The position numbers were made by a program, and so were the translations under genes. 64,000 bases of DNA from contig NW_019775498.1 in the NCBI RefSeq assembly GCF_001039355.2, positions 5,914 through 69,913 on the forward strand. Reading direction: 5' to 3'. Below the pieces are notes generated by a model. That model made no database searches. It worked only from the letters and a program-made list of their open reading frames with translations, and was not told the DNA's origin. Positions 25,301 through 36,780 of the stretch are shown piece after piece (position 1 is the stretch's first letter; every line of letters starts with the position of its first letter). The DNA is from Lingula anatina (lineage: Eukaryota > Brachiopoda > Lingulata > Lingulida > Lingulidae).

Positions 25301-28300
25301 ATACAGCATAGAAAGCTAGCTGAAAAATCTGTTCAAATGTAATTTTTCGGGTAAAATGGTAAAATTAAATGATGTCTTTTGGTAATTATACTATTTGCTG
25401 GCATATAGTTTCAAATAGTAACTAATTGAAATTATATGCTGAAATTTGATCAGCTTTTGTGGCAAAAAAATTGACTTCATATACATCTTTAAAGAACCTA
25501 TTGACATCACTACTGGAATCCGGAAAGAACAGGCTCTCTCTGTAGCTGGACAGCTAGGATTTTCTGAAGAAAGGAAAGAAGAGGTAAATACAGGATTTTC
25601 TTTGCTGCGTATTTAGTGTATTGGTATTAGGTTCTCTATGGGTGGGTAACTGAAGTTAGATTATACAAATTTGTTTATATCGAAGCCTATGGTCTTTCTT
25701 TTATTCAATTTGGTTATCAAAGAGGGAACACTGTTAACCTGAGCTTCAACAACATTCTTTGCCAATAATGTTTACTGTACATTTGGAAGTATGAAGTTAT
25801 TTATTAATGAAGTAAATAATTCAAACCTCTTTTGTTCACAAAAGTGATGTTTTGATTTGTAGTTATAAAGTAGATGATAAAAGTTTTCTTTTTTTAGTGA
25901 AAAAGACTCCAAACAGACTCGACTTTGTAACCTAATGGTAGAAGTACTTTAAAAATATGTGATATGTTCTGGCAAGGCTAGCATCCAAATAGTAAAGATC
26001 TCCCTAATTCTCTTCCAGGCAGCAGATTATATAATGAAATTGTACCACATGTTTTTGGACCTAGATGCCTCTCTTATAGAAATTAACCCTTTAGCTGAAG
26101 ATATAAAAGGCAAAGGTTAGTGCATATTGTGTTAATTTTACAATAGTTACTTAATTGAGTGATTTAACAGATGCAGTTTTCAACCTCTTTTTAGTTGTTA
26201 TATGTTTGCTAAAACCCAGTTAAAATCTATTGAAACCTGCTGGTTTGATTCCTGGGCAATGATTACAACATTTTATTCAAATTTAAACCAGTTTCTGAAA
26301 AATAAAATTACTTTAGTGAGTAGCACTTAAGTTGTTAAAAAAGTTTCAGACGTTCAACTTGTGCTGTAGTAGAGATGATCCTAATTCAGTTTAAATTCTT
26401 TGGTATGTTTTGATTGACCAGAAATTTTGACTTCAGAGTACTTTTGTGAAACAAAGCCTTGCATTCATCCATTATTAGTAATTCCTCTTTCATTTTCAGT
26501 CTACTGTATGGACTGCAAGATCAACTTTGACGACAATGCCAAATTTAGACAACAAGAGCTTTTTGGACTGCAGGATTGGTCTCAGGAGGACGAGAGAGAT
26601 TACAAAGCTCATCTGGCTGATCTCACTTACATTGGCCTGGACGGGGATATTGGTTGCCTGGGTAGGTTGTCATTTTAATAGCAAAGATTGATATTAAAAT
26701 TGGTCAGCATTTTTGATTTTTGACAAATTTTTAAGTCAGTTTAGATGTGGCTGAACATATTCAAAATAATTTGGTAGTTTTCTTGAATTTGAGGGCTTGT
26801 TTTGATGAGGAGTTTGACCAGTATGGATTCTCACAATAATGATAATAATAATTGATCTGATAATATAGTCTGAACTGTGAGAGACTTACTATTTTATATT
26901 AAAAAGAATAGAAAAAAAAAGAAAAAAGAGGTGAATTCCTGTGTCTATTGATGAATGAAAATTAAGACATTAGACCAATAAAAGTGGCTCCTATATTTTG
27001 TAGTAAATGGTGCTGGACTAGCTATGGCTACTATGGACATTATTAAGGTGCACGGCGGGGCTCCTGCCAACTTTTTAGACATAGGAGGTGGGGCATCTGT
27101 GGAACAAGTGACGGAGGCCTTCAAACTCATCACATCTGATCCTAAGGTGAGTTCTGTCGCTGGGCTTTTAGTGAAACAGGACAGAAAACAAATGAAAGAG
27201 CTTATAGAGATTGGGTTGTTAGTGCAAAAACTATGTGTAAGCAAGTTTTTGGCATTAAATTAGGATAAGAAGTAATACACTAAAACAAGGGTAAGGCATC
27301 CATGTGAGCGCTGCATTGTTAAGTCTGTGGCTACAAGGAGGCACTTGTGATGATTTTCAAGTATGAGATTTTTCTGACTCTCAGCAGATCTCCCACTTCT
27401 TGGCAGTAAAAAAATCCTTGTCCCAGGTGCCCCCCTGGAATCCATGCCATATTTTCTGGCTTTTTTACTAAATGGAAGTAGTAATGGAATGGTGGGGAGT
27501 GTTTAGCCCCTGTACATCTTAGATGAGCTTTCTGAATCTTGACAAATTGAAATATGAAACCCTTTTCTTCTCCCCCTCCCCCTCCCCATCACCTCCCCCC
27601 CCCCCAAAGGTCTGCCACACACATTTTGCCCTTCCATTTCATCCAAGATTTTTGCCCTCACATTCTTTGATATTCCAGAACTGCCATTGAGTTAGTAATC
27701 ACAATTATAAGCTATTTGTTACTTTTATTTTCCATATTCCTAAGGTGCGAGCTATCCTGGTGAATATATTTGGTGGAATTATGAGGTGTGATATCATTGC
27801 CCAGGGCATCATAGAAGCTGCTCAAACTCTTCAGCTGAAAGTGCCTATTGTTGTAAGGTTACAAGGTAAGGTTACTGCCAGATTCCATACTTGCTAGTTT
27901 TTAAAGGTAAAGAGGATTTTTTTCAAAACCTAATTCTTAAGTATGTAGTTAACCTTTGACACATGTACTGAACTAAACCGACTTCAATTTGCTAAATAAA
28001 AATTTTCCATATCCAGTTAGTTGACTGTGTATGATATTAAAATATTTTGAAGGTAATTTAGAGGTTTGTTATTGGGTTCCTTTTAAAGAAGTGATGTTTT
28101 ATAAAATGTAAAGCCTAACATTACAGTATGCTTTATTTCCAATAATTTTGTATTTCAAACACAATAATTTGTTTTCCCTAGGCACAAGAGTGGACGATGC
28201 CAAGATGTTGATCGCTAATAGTCCACTAAGAATACTCGCTGATGATGACTTAGACAGTGCTGCCAAGATGGTGAGTGACTGTTTCTTTTTTATTTGATTT

Positions 28301-28988
28301 GTAATGAAATATATTTCAGCAAAGGCATTCATATTTCTAGTAAAATTGCTAGTAACTAAACAGGTGGATGCAGAGAGTGTGAAGAAATTTATGTGAAAAA
28401 TTATTAAAACTTCACATGGTAGGATTTGCATTCTTTGGCCTTAAATGTGCAGCAAATTTTGGGGAATTAATTTCAGCAAATATTATTGAGTTATGGATAA
28501 TATAATTTGCAAGAACCTTTTGAAACAAAACCTGTATTTTGCAAAGGGCTAGGAAGTGACTTTCATGCCATAGATCAATCTGTCCTATCTGCCACAAGGA
28601 AAATGAAGCAGGTTCCTGTACAGACTCATATATATCCTTGGTTTTGTTAGACGAATGCAATTAAAATAGTTGTGGACTCCAAAGTTGGGATTCCATGTAA
28701 TTTCTCTAAGCATAGGAAGTATTATGTTAAATACATAACCCCTGTCTTTTGTGTAGTCACAGCAGGGGTCTTGATTGTTCAGAACTTTAAAAAATGTCAA
28801 ATGACATGTTTTAACATGCTGTTTGACATTTTTTAAAAATTTAAATTTAAAAATTAAAAAATTTACAAGACATTTGAATGCAAATTCTAACAATATTGTG
28901 TTTATCATTTCAGGCAGTAAAACTGGCCAATATTGTGGGGCTCGCACAAGAAGCCAGGGTCGATGTACAGTTTGAGCTGCCAATATAA
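22324..28988 (+). CDS. SUCLA2: Succinyl-CoA ligase [ADP-forming] beta subunit, mitochondrial
   Basis: TCA-cycle enzyme subunit that binds the nucleotide by an ATP-grasp fold and forms ATP from succinyl-CoA in the matrix. Twelve exons with matching phases: 22324-22389, 23411-23573, 23781-23892, 24454-24616, 25022-25103, 25495-25583, 26019-26115, 26500-26661, 27004-27146, 27745-27865, 28182-28270 and 28914-28988. Exon 1 encodes an Arg/Ala-rich presequence. Typical blocks follow: [84 protein letters not shown] and [12 protein letters not shown]. The match is closer to the ATP-specific form (SUCLA2) than to SUCLG2 over the NYIGLDG-NIGCL and FQLPI ends. The last exon is repeated after the gap. Confidence 0.95.
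23120..23320. repeat. Interspersed repeat shared with 33105 and 52860
   Basis: In SUCLA2 intron 1. Shares CTAAATGACT-GGCCAGT, a CTGTACAT block and the TGAATTGGC-AA / TAAG-AGAATAT pattern with 52860-53000, and more weakly with 33110-33280. Family unassigned. Confidence 0.4.
24006..24176 (-). mobile_element. Short MITE with CAGGGG ends, copy in SUCLA2 intron 3
   Basis: Reverse-orientation relative of 36608-36775: GGAGGCCGTCTTGTGGGTCT, TCAAGTTTACATTGACTGGC, GGAAGACTGTCAGAATAT and the end CCCCTG are all conserved. Non-coding, about 171 bp. Confidence 0.7.
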
Positions 28989-29002
28989 CACAAACTCTTA
29001 GC

Positions 29003-29008
29003 AATAAA
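29003..29008 (+). promoter_or_regulatory. SUCLA2 polyadenylation signal
   Basis: AATAAA 14 nt after the SUCLA2 stop codon, repeated at the same position in the second copy (near 30703). Confidence 0.6.
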
Positions 29009-29109
29009 TTTACTCACAATTTATTTGCGAACAACCTATGTATAAGCTCATTGTGTGGTCAGTCAGTCAGTCATTAGTACCACCAGCGTGTACGCTGGCG
29101 GTACTCATG

Positions 29110-29993
29110 NNNNNNNNNNNNNNNNNNNNNNNNNNNNNNNNNNNNNNNNNNNNNNNNNNNNNNNNNNNNNNNNNNNNNNNNNNNNNNNNNNNNNNNNNNN
29201 NNNNNNNNNNNNNNNNNNNNNNNNNNNNNNNNNNNNNNNNNNNNNNNNNNNNNNNNNNNNNNNNNNNNNNNNNNNNNNNNNNNNNNNNNNNNNNNNNNNN
29301 NNNNNNNNNNNNNNNNNNNNNNNNNNNNNNNNNNNNNNNNNNNNNNNNNNNNNNNNNNNNNNNNNNNNNNNNNNNNNNNNNNNNNNNNNNNNNNNNNNNN
29401 NNNNNNNNNNNNNNNNNNNNNNNNNNNNNNNNNNNNNNNNNNNNNNNNNNNNNNNNNNNNNNNNNNNNNNNNNNNNNNNNNNNNNNNNNNNNNNNNNNNN
29501 NNNNNNNNNNNNNNNNNNNNNNNNNNNNNNNNNNNNNNNNNNNNNNNNNNNNNNNNNNNNNNNNNNNNNNNNNNNNNNNNNNNNNNNNNNNNNNNNNNNN
29601 NNNNNNNNNNNNNNNNNNNNNNNNNNNNNNNNNNNNNNNNNNNNNNNNNNNNNNNNNNNNNNNNNNNNNNNNNNNNNNNNNNNNNNNNNNNNNNNNNNNN
29701 NNNNNNNNNNNNNNNNNNNNNNNNNNNNNNNNNNNNNNNNNNNNNNNNNNNNNNNNNNNNNNNNNNNNNNNNNNNNNNNNNNNNNNNNNNNNNNNNNNNN
29801 NNNNNNNNNNNNNNNNNNNNNNNNNNNNNNNNNNNNNNNNNNNNNNNNNNNNNNNNNNNNNNNNNNNNNNNNNNNNNNNNNNNNNNNNNNNNNNNNNNNN
29901 NNNNNNNNNNNNNNNNNNNNNNNNNNNNNNNNNNNNNNNNNNNNNNNNNNNNNNNNNNNNNNNNNNNNNNNNNNNNNNNNNNNNNNNNNNNNN
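29110..29993. other. Assembly gap (884 N)
   Basis: Run of N. Sequence right of it (29994-30770) repeats 28290-29083. Just left of it (29078-29106) is a GC-rich hairpin, ACCACCAGCGTGTACGCTGGCGGT, absent from the other copy. Confidence 0.98.
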
Positions 29994-30770
29994 TTTGATT
30001 TGTAATGAAATATATTTCAGCAAAGGCATTCATATTTCTAGTAAAATTGCTAGTAACTAAACAGGTGGATGCAGAGAGTGTGAAGAAATTTATGTGAAAA
30101 ATTATTAAAACTTCACATGGTAGGATTTGCATTCTTTGGCCTTAAATGTGCAGCAAATTTTGGGGAATTAATTTCAGCAAATATTATTGAGTTATGGATA
30201 ATATAATTTGCAAGAACCTTTTGAAACAAAACCTGTATTTTGCAAAGGGCTAGGAAGTGACTTTCATGCCATAGATCAATCTGTCCTATCTGCCACAAGG
30301 AAAATGAAGCAGGTTCCTGTACAGACTCATATATATCCTTGGTTTTGTTAGACGAATGCAATTAAAATAGTTGTGGACTCCAAAGTTGGGATTCCATGTA
30401 ATTTCTCTAAGCATAGGAAGTATTATGTTAAATACATAACCCCTGTCTTTTGTGTAGTCACAGCAGGGGTCTTGATTGTTCAGAACTTTAAAAAATGTCA
30501 AATGACATGTTTTAACATGCTGTTTGACATTTTTTAAAATTTAAATTTAAAAATTAAAAAATTTACAAGACATTTGAATGCAAATTCTAACAATATTGTG
30601 TTTATCATTTCAGGCAGTAAAACTGGCCAATATTGTGGGGCTCGCACAAGAAGCCAGGGTCGATGTACAGTTTGAGCTGCCAATATAACACAAACTCTTA
30701 GAAATAAATTTACTCACAATTTATTTGCGAACAACCTATGTATAAGCTCATTGTGTGGTCAGTCAGTCAG
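29994..30770 (+). repeat. Second copy of SUCLA2 intron 11 and last exon
   Basis: Near-exact repeat of 28290-29083, including exon 12 at 30614-30688 ([20 protein letters not shown], stop). Only a few bases differ. Because it lies just across the gap it is almost certainly the other contig end of the same locus, so it is not a second gene. The real 3' flank of SUCLA2 continues to the right from 30689. Confidence 0.85.
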
Positions 30771-33358
30771 TCATTTTATGTGGTTTCAAAAAGTGAAAAA
30801 TAGTCACGATGATCTGTTTGTGGAACAAGCTTTGGTACTATATTTTTAGTTTGCATTTACTTGAACATGAATGGTCTTCCACTTTCCTTACCTTAAGTAA
30901 ACTCTGTTGTCCAAGCTAAGGTAAGGTGTAAGAAATATAAGTCCATGACCTCAAGTTTTACCTTACAGTATACATAACAGTTGCAGTTTTTTTTTTTTAC
31001 AAAAAGTTTGTATTTCAAACACAAAATCTCTGGAGTGTTTTGATCTCTTTGGCACATTTACTTTTACAAATTTATTTTTTTCATAATACTAGTAATTATG
31101 AAAAATAATCAGTTATTTGGAATGGACAGAGGCTTATAATTGATTGTAGGGCCTTACTTGGATGTTTTTAAGAAGAACAAAAAAAGTTACCCAATTTATG
31201 CTATTTCTAACCCCATTGCTTTCATTGACAAGAAAACTATAGACATTTTTCTCCTGTGACCTGTACCTAATGCCAATAGTTTTTGACTTTGTAATGCATC
31301 TTTTTATGCCAAAGCTTCCACATATTTATTAACGCAAAATCAGAACAATGTAACATATTATTTATAACCAAAAACTATTACATGTACACAAACATATTGT
31401 TATACACATTTACATATATATTATTCCCCTACACTGTGATTACCCATTGCAACCTTGTCTTTTGTTCTATTTTAATAGGCATGATACAACAGCCTGTAGT
31501 TATTCGTGATATATAATTTTACACTGTATATATTGATACATATGTATACATGAGTAAGTGAGTTACTTTAAACTAGAAATTATTTATATAGCATACAATA
31601 TGCAAGTTGATGTTATGTGTTTAGTGTGAAAGTGATGTTGATGTTTTTCGGCAAGATTTTTAATCCCCCACCTCTTAAGAATGTTTTCTCAAATGTTGAT
31701 TGTGAGTGCAATGTTTAATGTAAATGTCTTAAAACCATGCTGTCACGTGCTTTACTTCTTTTAATCTAAGATAAAGAATTGAAAAAAAATATATAAGACA
31801 AAAATATTGTCAGTAGTGTCAAGTTTTGCTCAGAATGCATTTTGGACCAAAATCTGCTGCCCCCCCCCCCCCTCTCACCCACCCAAGCATAGTTGGAACA
31901 CTATTGTATTATCAAGTGAAGGAAAAGAGCACTGTGTTCCACATAAGTGTTACCCTTCCTTTTGTTTGTTTGTTTGTTACAGGGATAGGGTTACTGATAA
32001 AAAGACCCCAAGTAGCCTTTGTTCCCTTTTTCTTTTTTCAAGAGCATTGGTGAACTTGTGCCTCCTTCCTTCGTGCATTTAACTTGTAAGGTCGTCATGT
32101 TTAGATACCTTTGGCTCGACCAGGTTCAAGACTTGATGAATATGTTGTTTGCACTAAGGTTGTACATGTTTGGTGTTCATAGATATCTCATATTTAGATG
32201 CATGGAATATATATGTATACCGCTGTATGATACCACTGAATTAACTAAAGGTCGTGTTTTATATCTCAGGTATGCTGACAACGTTATATGAAGACTTGTT
32301 AAAATTATCTAAAAAATAATAATACCAGAGCGCATAGAAGGGTTTGTTTAGCATGGTTTTGGTACACCAAAATGTTTGGGATTGCTAAGATCAAATGATG
32401 AATAAAAAAAAACAAAGGTTATAAACAAAGGTTATGTCTTTTTAATGTTATGTATTTTATTTTCATGAGCTTCGAGTAAAATGTAAAAATTTTGTTAAAA
32501 TTTTAACCAAGATTACAAAAATGAAATGATGAAAAATTAAGCCAAATAAGGTTGTTGTTGATAAGATTTTCCCTCTGTTTTACATACTAAATATTATCAT
32601 TGTATTGTTTATTAATTATCATGTTGCAGCAGCGATTTCCTAACACCCAAAACCCAAAATAATGGAGAAACGTAAAATTTAGCCTAATATCCGTTTTCAG
32701 ATCTTGTTTAAATGACACAGTACATATTCGTTCTTATAAGGTGTTTAACTAATTACCTAAAAATAATAATGAAATTAAATACATAAATAATAACAAAATA
32801 AACATTCAAATACCAACCACGTGTGGATCACCTGCAAATTTAAATTTTTCATTTCTATCATAGGTAATTAATTAAATTATTTTGAAGATGACGCATGCTT
32901 AATATAATGATAGTATCTAACATGCCCCGTCACTTTGTCGTCACTATCAGTCGCGTACAAAACACTTATTAGAGGTATCCTATCTTGCAGTAAATCTAAT
33001 TTCCCTCAAGGAAAAAAAAAATCAAATTTCTCCTTTTCGCAGTCCTTTGCTCGACCCGTCCGTCCACTTGAACTCGATGCCCCATATAATTTGTAATTCA
33101 ATAATTTATTTCTTAATGTCTAGTCAGATATTTGGCATGTAGACTGCCATGCCTTCACGTTTCCGAAGGGAATATTAACATCAAGTACTTTTATTTGAGT
33201 TTTATAATCGGTTTTAAGGTCTGAATTGGGGAAAGATAAGTAGCCTTGCAGGATGTGTTTGATACGTGGCCAAAGAAAATACCCGTATAATGTCTTTTGG
33301 GCATTTTTTAAACAAGCATTCAGTTACAATGGTTGGCCAGACATTTAATGAAGCAGTC
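30771..33358. other. Intergenic DNA between SUCLA2 and the GPCR
   Basis: AT-rich. I see a C run at 31860-31872, a TTTG microsatellite near 31962 and a weak copy of the interspersed repeat at 33105-33280. No coding frame or RNA gene is supported. Confidence 0.5.
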
Positions 33359-33947
33359 TTAAATGTGCACCGTGCCAGCAATATCCCGTTCTAAAGAAGA
33401 GCACCCCTGAATTCCCGAGTCATCGCGGTGAGAGGATCCCGGAACTTCTTTGAAGCCACCGTCGTCCTGCAGACATACTGCTGGGCAAGTTGTGTCCTTC
33501 TTGGAGCCTCGGGATGGACCATGGCAACATCTACTTAAGGTAGTCACGATCGAGGTCAGCAATTTGAGGACCTCCAGCCTGAAGTGACGGCTGCTGATGC
33601 AGTAGCAGAGGAAATTGACAGCATTGTTGGTGTACATTAATACGACAATGACGCTGAAGATTAGGTAGTTTGAAGCGCGTCCTTGGACGTCGTTGTCGTA
33701 CTGAAAAGGAAAAATGCATGGTTGAAAGTAAAAATGATTTCATTGTGATGAAGACAATAAAGGATCCGTACAATAACCAAGATTTAAAAATATACCAAAA
33801 TGTATCAAAATAATCAAACGGGCGAAATTAAAATTATACTGAACATGATGCATCCAACACAGGGAACGTCAGGATTTTACGATATACCACAAATACACTC
33901 AACTAATTACAGAAATTTAAAGCGAAACTTTCACTTAAACTACTAGA

Positions 33948-33989
<42 letters not shown>

Positions 33990-35455
33990 ACGTGACTCAT
34001 GTGGATAGATGGGTCGTTGTAATCCATTATCAAGTACACAGAGATGGGGGTTGTGGTGATCACAAACATCACACCAATGGCCATCAGCATGAGGCTTAGA
34101 GAGGCACTCCTGGAATGACCATTGCTCTGCTGCTGACCACCCATATTCTTTCTCCTATTTCTAATCTGTTTTAGCTTGTATACCAGGAGGATATTACAAA
34201 CAGTGGTGACGAAGAGAGGGGCCAGGCTCCATTTTATGACGTCAATCCAAATTACGTAGCGGTTGATGTGCACAAAGTCTGGGGCCATCTCGCACGTTCC
34301 GACTAGAGTTCGGTTCCCGTCTTCGTCCGTGGAGTAGACCTCGCCGTGGCTCCAAAACACGTGGCAATGGGCGCTGAAAGCAATCAATATTGCAGTTATG
34401 ACAATGGCAACATGTCGTCGCTTGTTCCTGTTCTCCTCGGCGTGCTTGAATGGCCGCCATACTGCGTAGACTCTGTGGATGGCGATAAGGGAGACAAGCC
34501 AAGAGCAAGTCACCAGGGCACCGTTGGTTATGAACCAATGAAAGCGGCATGCCCATTGGTTGGTGAGTCTAACGTCTACGCCAGAGAATGCCCGGATGCA
34601 GTGGCGTGACAAACCAACCAATAGCGTCAGCATATCCATCACTGACAGGGATATGAAATACACGCTGCTGTTGGAGACGCGCATGCGTGGTTGTGTCATG
34701 ACGGCCAGTGTGAAAATATTACCAAACACTCCAAGAACAATGAGGATGGGTGTCGTATATTTCAAAATGTCGTTACCCATCCTATACTCCCAAAAGTCAA
34801 CGAGCGCCATGCCTACTGTTATATTATCCATAGACACTGTCAAGACCTCCATGGTACTGTTTGCCAAAAATTCAGACGAATTGATATGTAAGGAAACAGT
34901 GATGGGCTCCTCATGAAACGGGCTGGTACTGATATACCCCTCGTTGTTTGGTGTCATTTCAGAACCTGTAGTGTTAACTGGATCTCCTTGCATTTGGAAA
35001 GTGCCCATTGATCTAAACACACGGCCCTGTGACAATGACATTGGTAGCGATCTATATAGCGATTCATTTGAGGATGGCAAGTTTCTAAAAGATACCGCTT
35101 TCAGTCTTTTGTCAGAACCCAAAGAATCTTCAGTACTGTTGACATCTCTGTCCCTGTCCGACACACCCACTGGCGAAGATGATGTTGAATATGCTGCAAG
35201 TGGGGTTGCGGAGGCAAAGTTCAACTCACCCCTACGCGAACGTCTCGATCGCAGATTAAGCAGACTCGACAATCCATGCGCCCCGTCACAAGATTTTGCC
35301 TGAAGTTTGCCTTGTTCCTCCGAGGGACGACCATAAACTGTCTGACCACGTTTCACTTTGTCTTTACTGATAAAGTCGCCAGCTCCACGCGTATAAGTAG
35401 CACTGAAAAGGCTGGAAACCATGAGAAAAACGCAGACTGCTGTATAAAGTTGCAT
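33359..35455 (-). CDS. Class A (rhodopsin-like) peptide-type GPCR
   Basis: Seven-helix receptor at the plasma membrane, probably for a neuropeptide; ligand unknown. Two exons: 33992-35455 (488 codons, ends SIHMSH at GTGAGT) and 33359-33700 (113 residues), total 601. A signal peptide (MQLYTAVCVFLMVSSLFSA) is followed by an unusually long ectodomain of about 230 residues with six N-glycosylation sites and a basic RSRRSRR site at residues 70-75. TM1 has GNIF, TM2 LSVMDML, and cysteines sit at the top of TM3 (WACRFHW) and in loop 2 (GTCEMAP). The DRY motif is IHRVYAVWRP, and TM7 ends NNAVNFLCYC in place of NPxxY. The pattern fits lophotrochozoan FMRFamide/TRH-receptor-like orphans. A 30+ T run follows the donor. 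Confidence 0.85.
33950..33986. repeat. Poly-A/poly-T tract beside the GPCR splice donor
   Basis: An uninterrupted A run on the plus strand, i.e. a T run starting a few bases into the GPCR intron on the coding strand. Confidence 0.95.
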
Positions 35456-36600
35456 TGTCGTTTTGATAATGTATTTTTCTTTTTAGGCTGACTGGCTTCG
35501 CAGATAAGCTTTCATGGGAATCCTTGATATCTTCATGTTGTATACATTTTGTGCATTTCTTAAAATCATATGACAGCCACTTTTTTATCAAGAGAAAAGG
35601 CACCGCCCACTTTTGGTAGTCCTTCTGTAGATAGCAATACTTTTGGCATCAATGTGTTGTGTCCCGTATACATTTCGTCGACGTTTTCAATAGCCTTGTG
35701 ACCACAGTGTGTTTTTAAAAACATTTTTAATTAAAATGTCTCAGTGGTTTGAAAACATGATACTGTGATCATGCGCCCCTGTTTCTTTAACATAATGGCG
35801 AGCAAATACACCATCACTAGTGCCGATACTATCGCAATAGTCCCAGTATTCATTCCTCGTCGTATTTTGCCGCTGATGTCAACCCACCAGTCTCCTTAAA
35901 AATTCTTGTAGTTGCGGCTTATCACTTGCACATTTCCCTGTGGAACTAACGTTATTCTCTTTGTTTCTTAATATTAGCCTGGAAATCTGCGATCAGTCAT
36001 CTTTTTCCCCTCAAAGGACCTAATGTGAAATTGGCCGAGTCCAATTTATTCTATGCGCTTAATGTTTTGTAAAATGTCTGTAGTTGGTGACACCGGTTTG
36101 AGTTCCTGTTGTACAGAATTTGTCTTTGTAACTACTTCTTCAGTTAGAATGTCTTGTTTTATTGCATCAATGCACCCCGTCGTTTCCAATTACTGCCACA
36201 AATCTCACTTTTTTCTCCGGAGAATTTCCCTTGATTATAGGTAAAGAGTATCTGCCTCTTCAGATCGTCTCCTTTTGTTTTGCAACGATACACTTCGTTT
36301 ACTTCAATAAGTTCAATTTTTCTGCAGAGAATGACTCTTAGCTACGCAATTAATACCTGCTTTTCATATCAGTGGGTCGCAAGTTTCATAACTTTCACAC
36401 AAACTCTGCTTTGTTGTCAATTCTTCCCACCCTTTCTTCAGTGTTTCTCCAGTAAAAACTGTAAAATTAAATGAATCTTTTCGACAAAAATATATGGTCA
36501 TCCTTCAATGAAAGTAGGGTTTTCGTTTTTCTCCATCTTAGATATAGATAATCTTAGCCAAATGACCGGTATATTATAGATGAGGTGGTTAAATACAGGT
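35456..36600. other. Upstream flank of the GPCR
   Basis: No gene seen. The short frames present lack family features. The GPCR promoter presumably lies here, but no TATA or initiator is convincing. Confidence 0.45.
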
Positions 36601-36607
36601 AGATATT

Positions 36608-36775
36608 CAGGGGCGGATCCAGACATATTTTCTGACAGTCTTCCAGATTTTCTTTGTTAATTCGTCCTTAATTTTTGACCGTCTTCCGACAGAAAATATT
36701 AGATACCCGTCAATGTAAACTTAAAAATCTGACCGTCTTCCGGAAGACCCAAAAGACGGCCTAAATCCGCCCCTG
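36608..36775 (+). mobile_element. Short MITE with CAGGGGCGGAT ends
   Basis: 168 bp non-autonomous element with inverted ends CAGGGGCGGAT and ATCCGCCCCTG and a 5-bp ATATT flank on both sides (36603-36607, 36776-36780). Internal subterminal repeats TCTTCC-AGA and CCGTCTTCCGGAAGAC. Two further copies lie at 24006-24176 and, truncated, 41875-41948. Superfamily not assigned. Confidence 0.8.
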
Positions 36776-36780
36776 ATATT

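Noticed and set aside
29038-30132. Four long open frames of 316-352 codons
   Set aside because: They consist almost wholly of N from the assembly gap.
31807-32291. Three overlapping plus-strand frames of 75-91 codons
   Set aside because: Low-complexity composition from a C run and a TTTG repeat, with no splice or domain support.
34242-34916. Several frames of 87-119 codons overlapping the GPCR
   Set aside because: Shadows of the GPCR coding strand in other frames.
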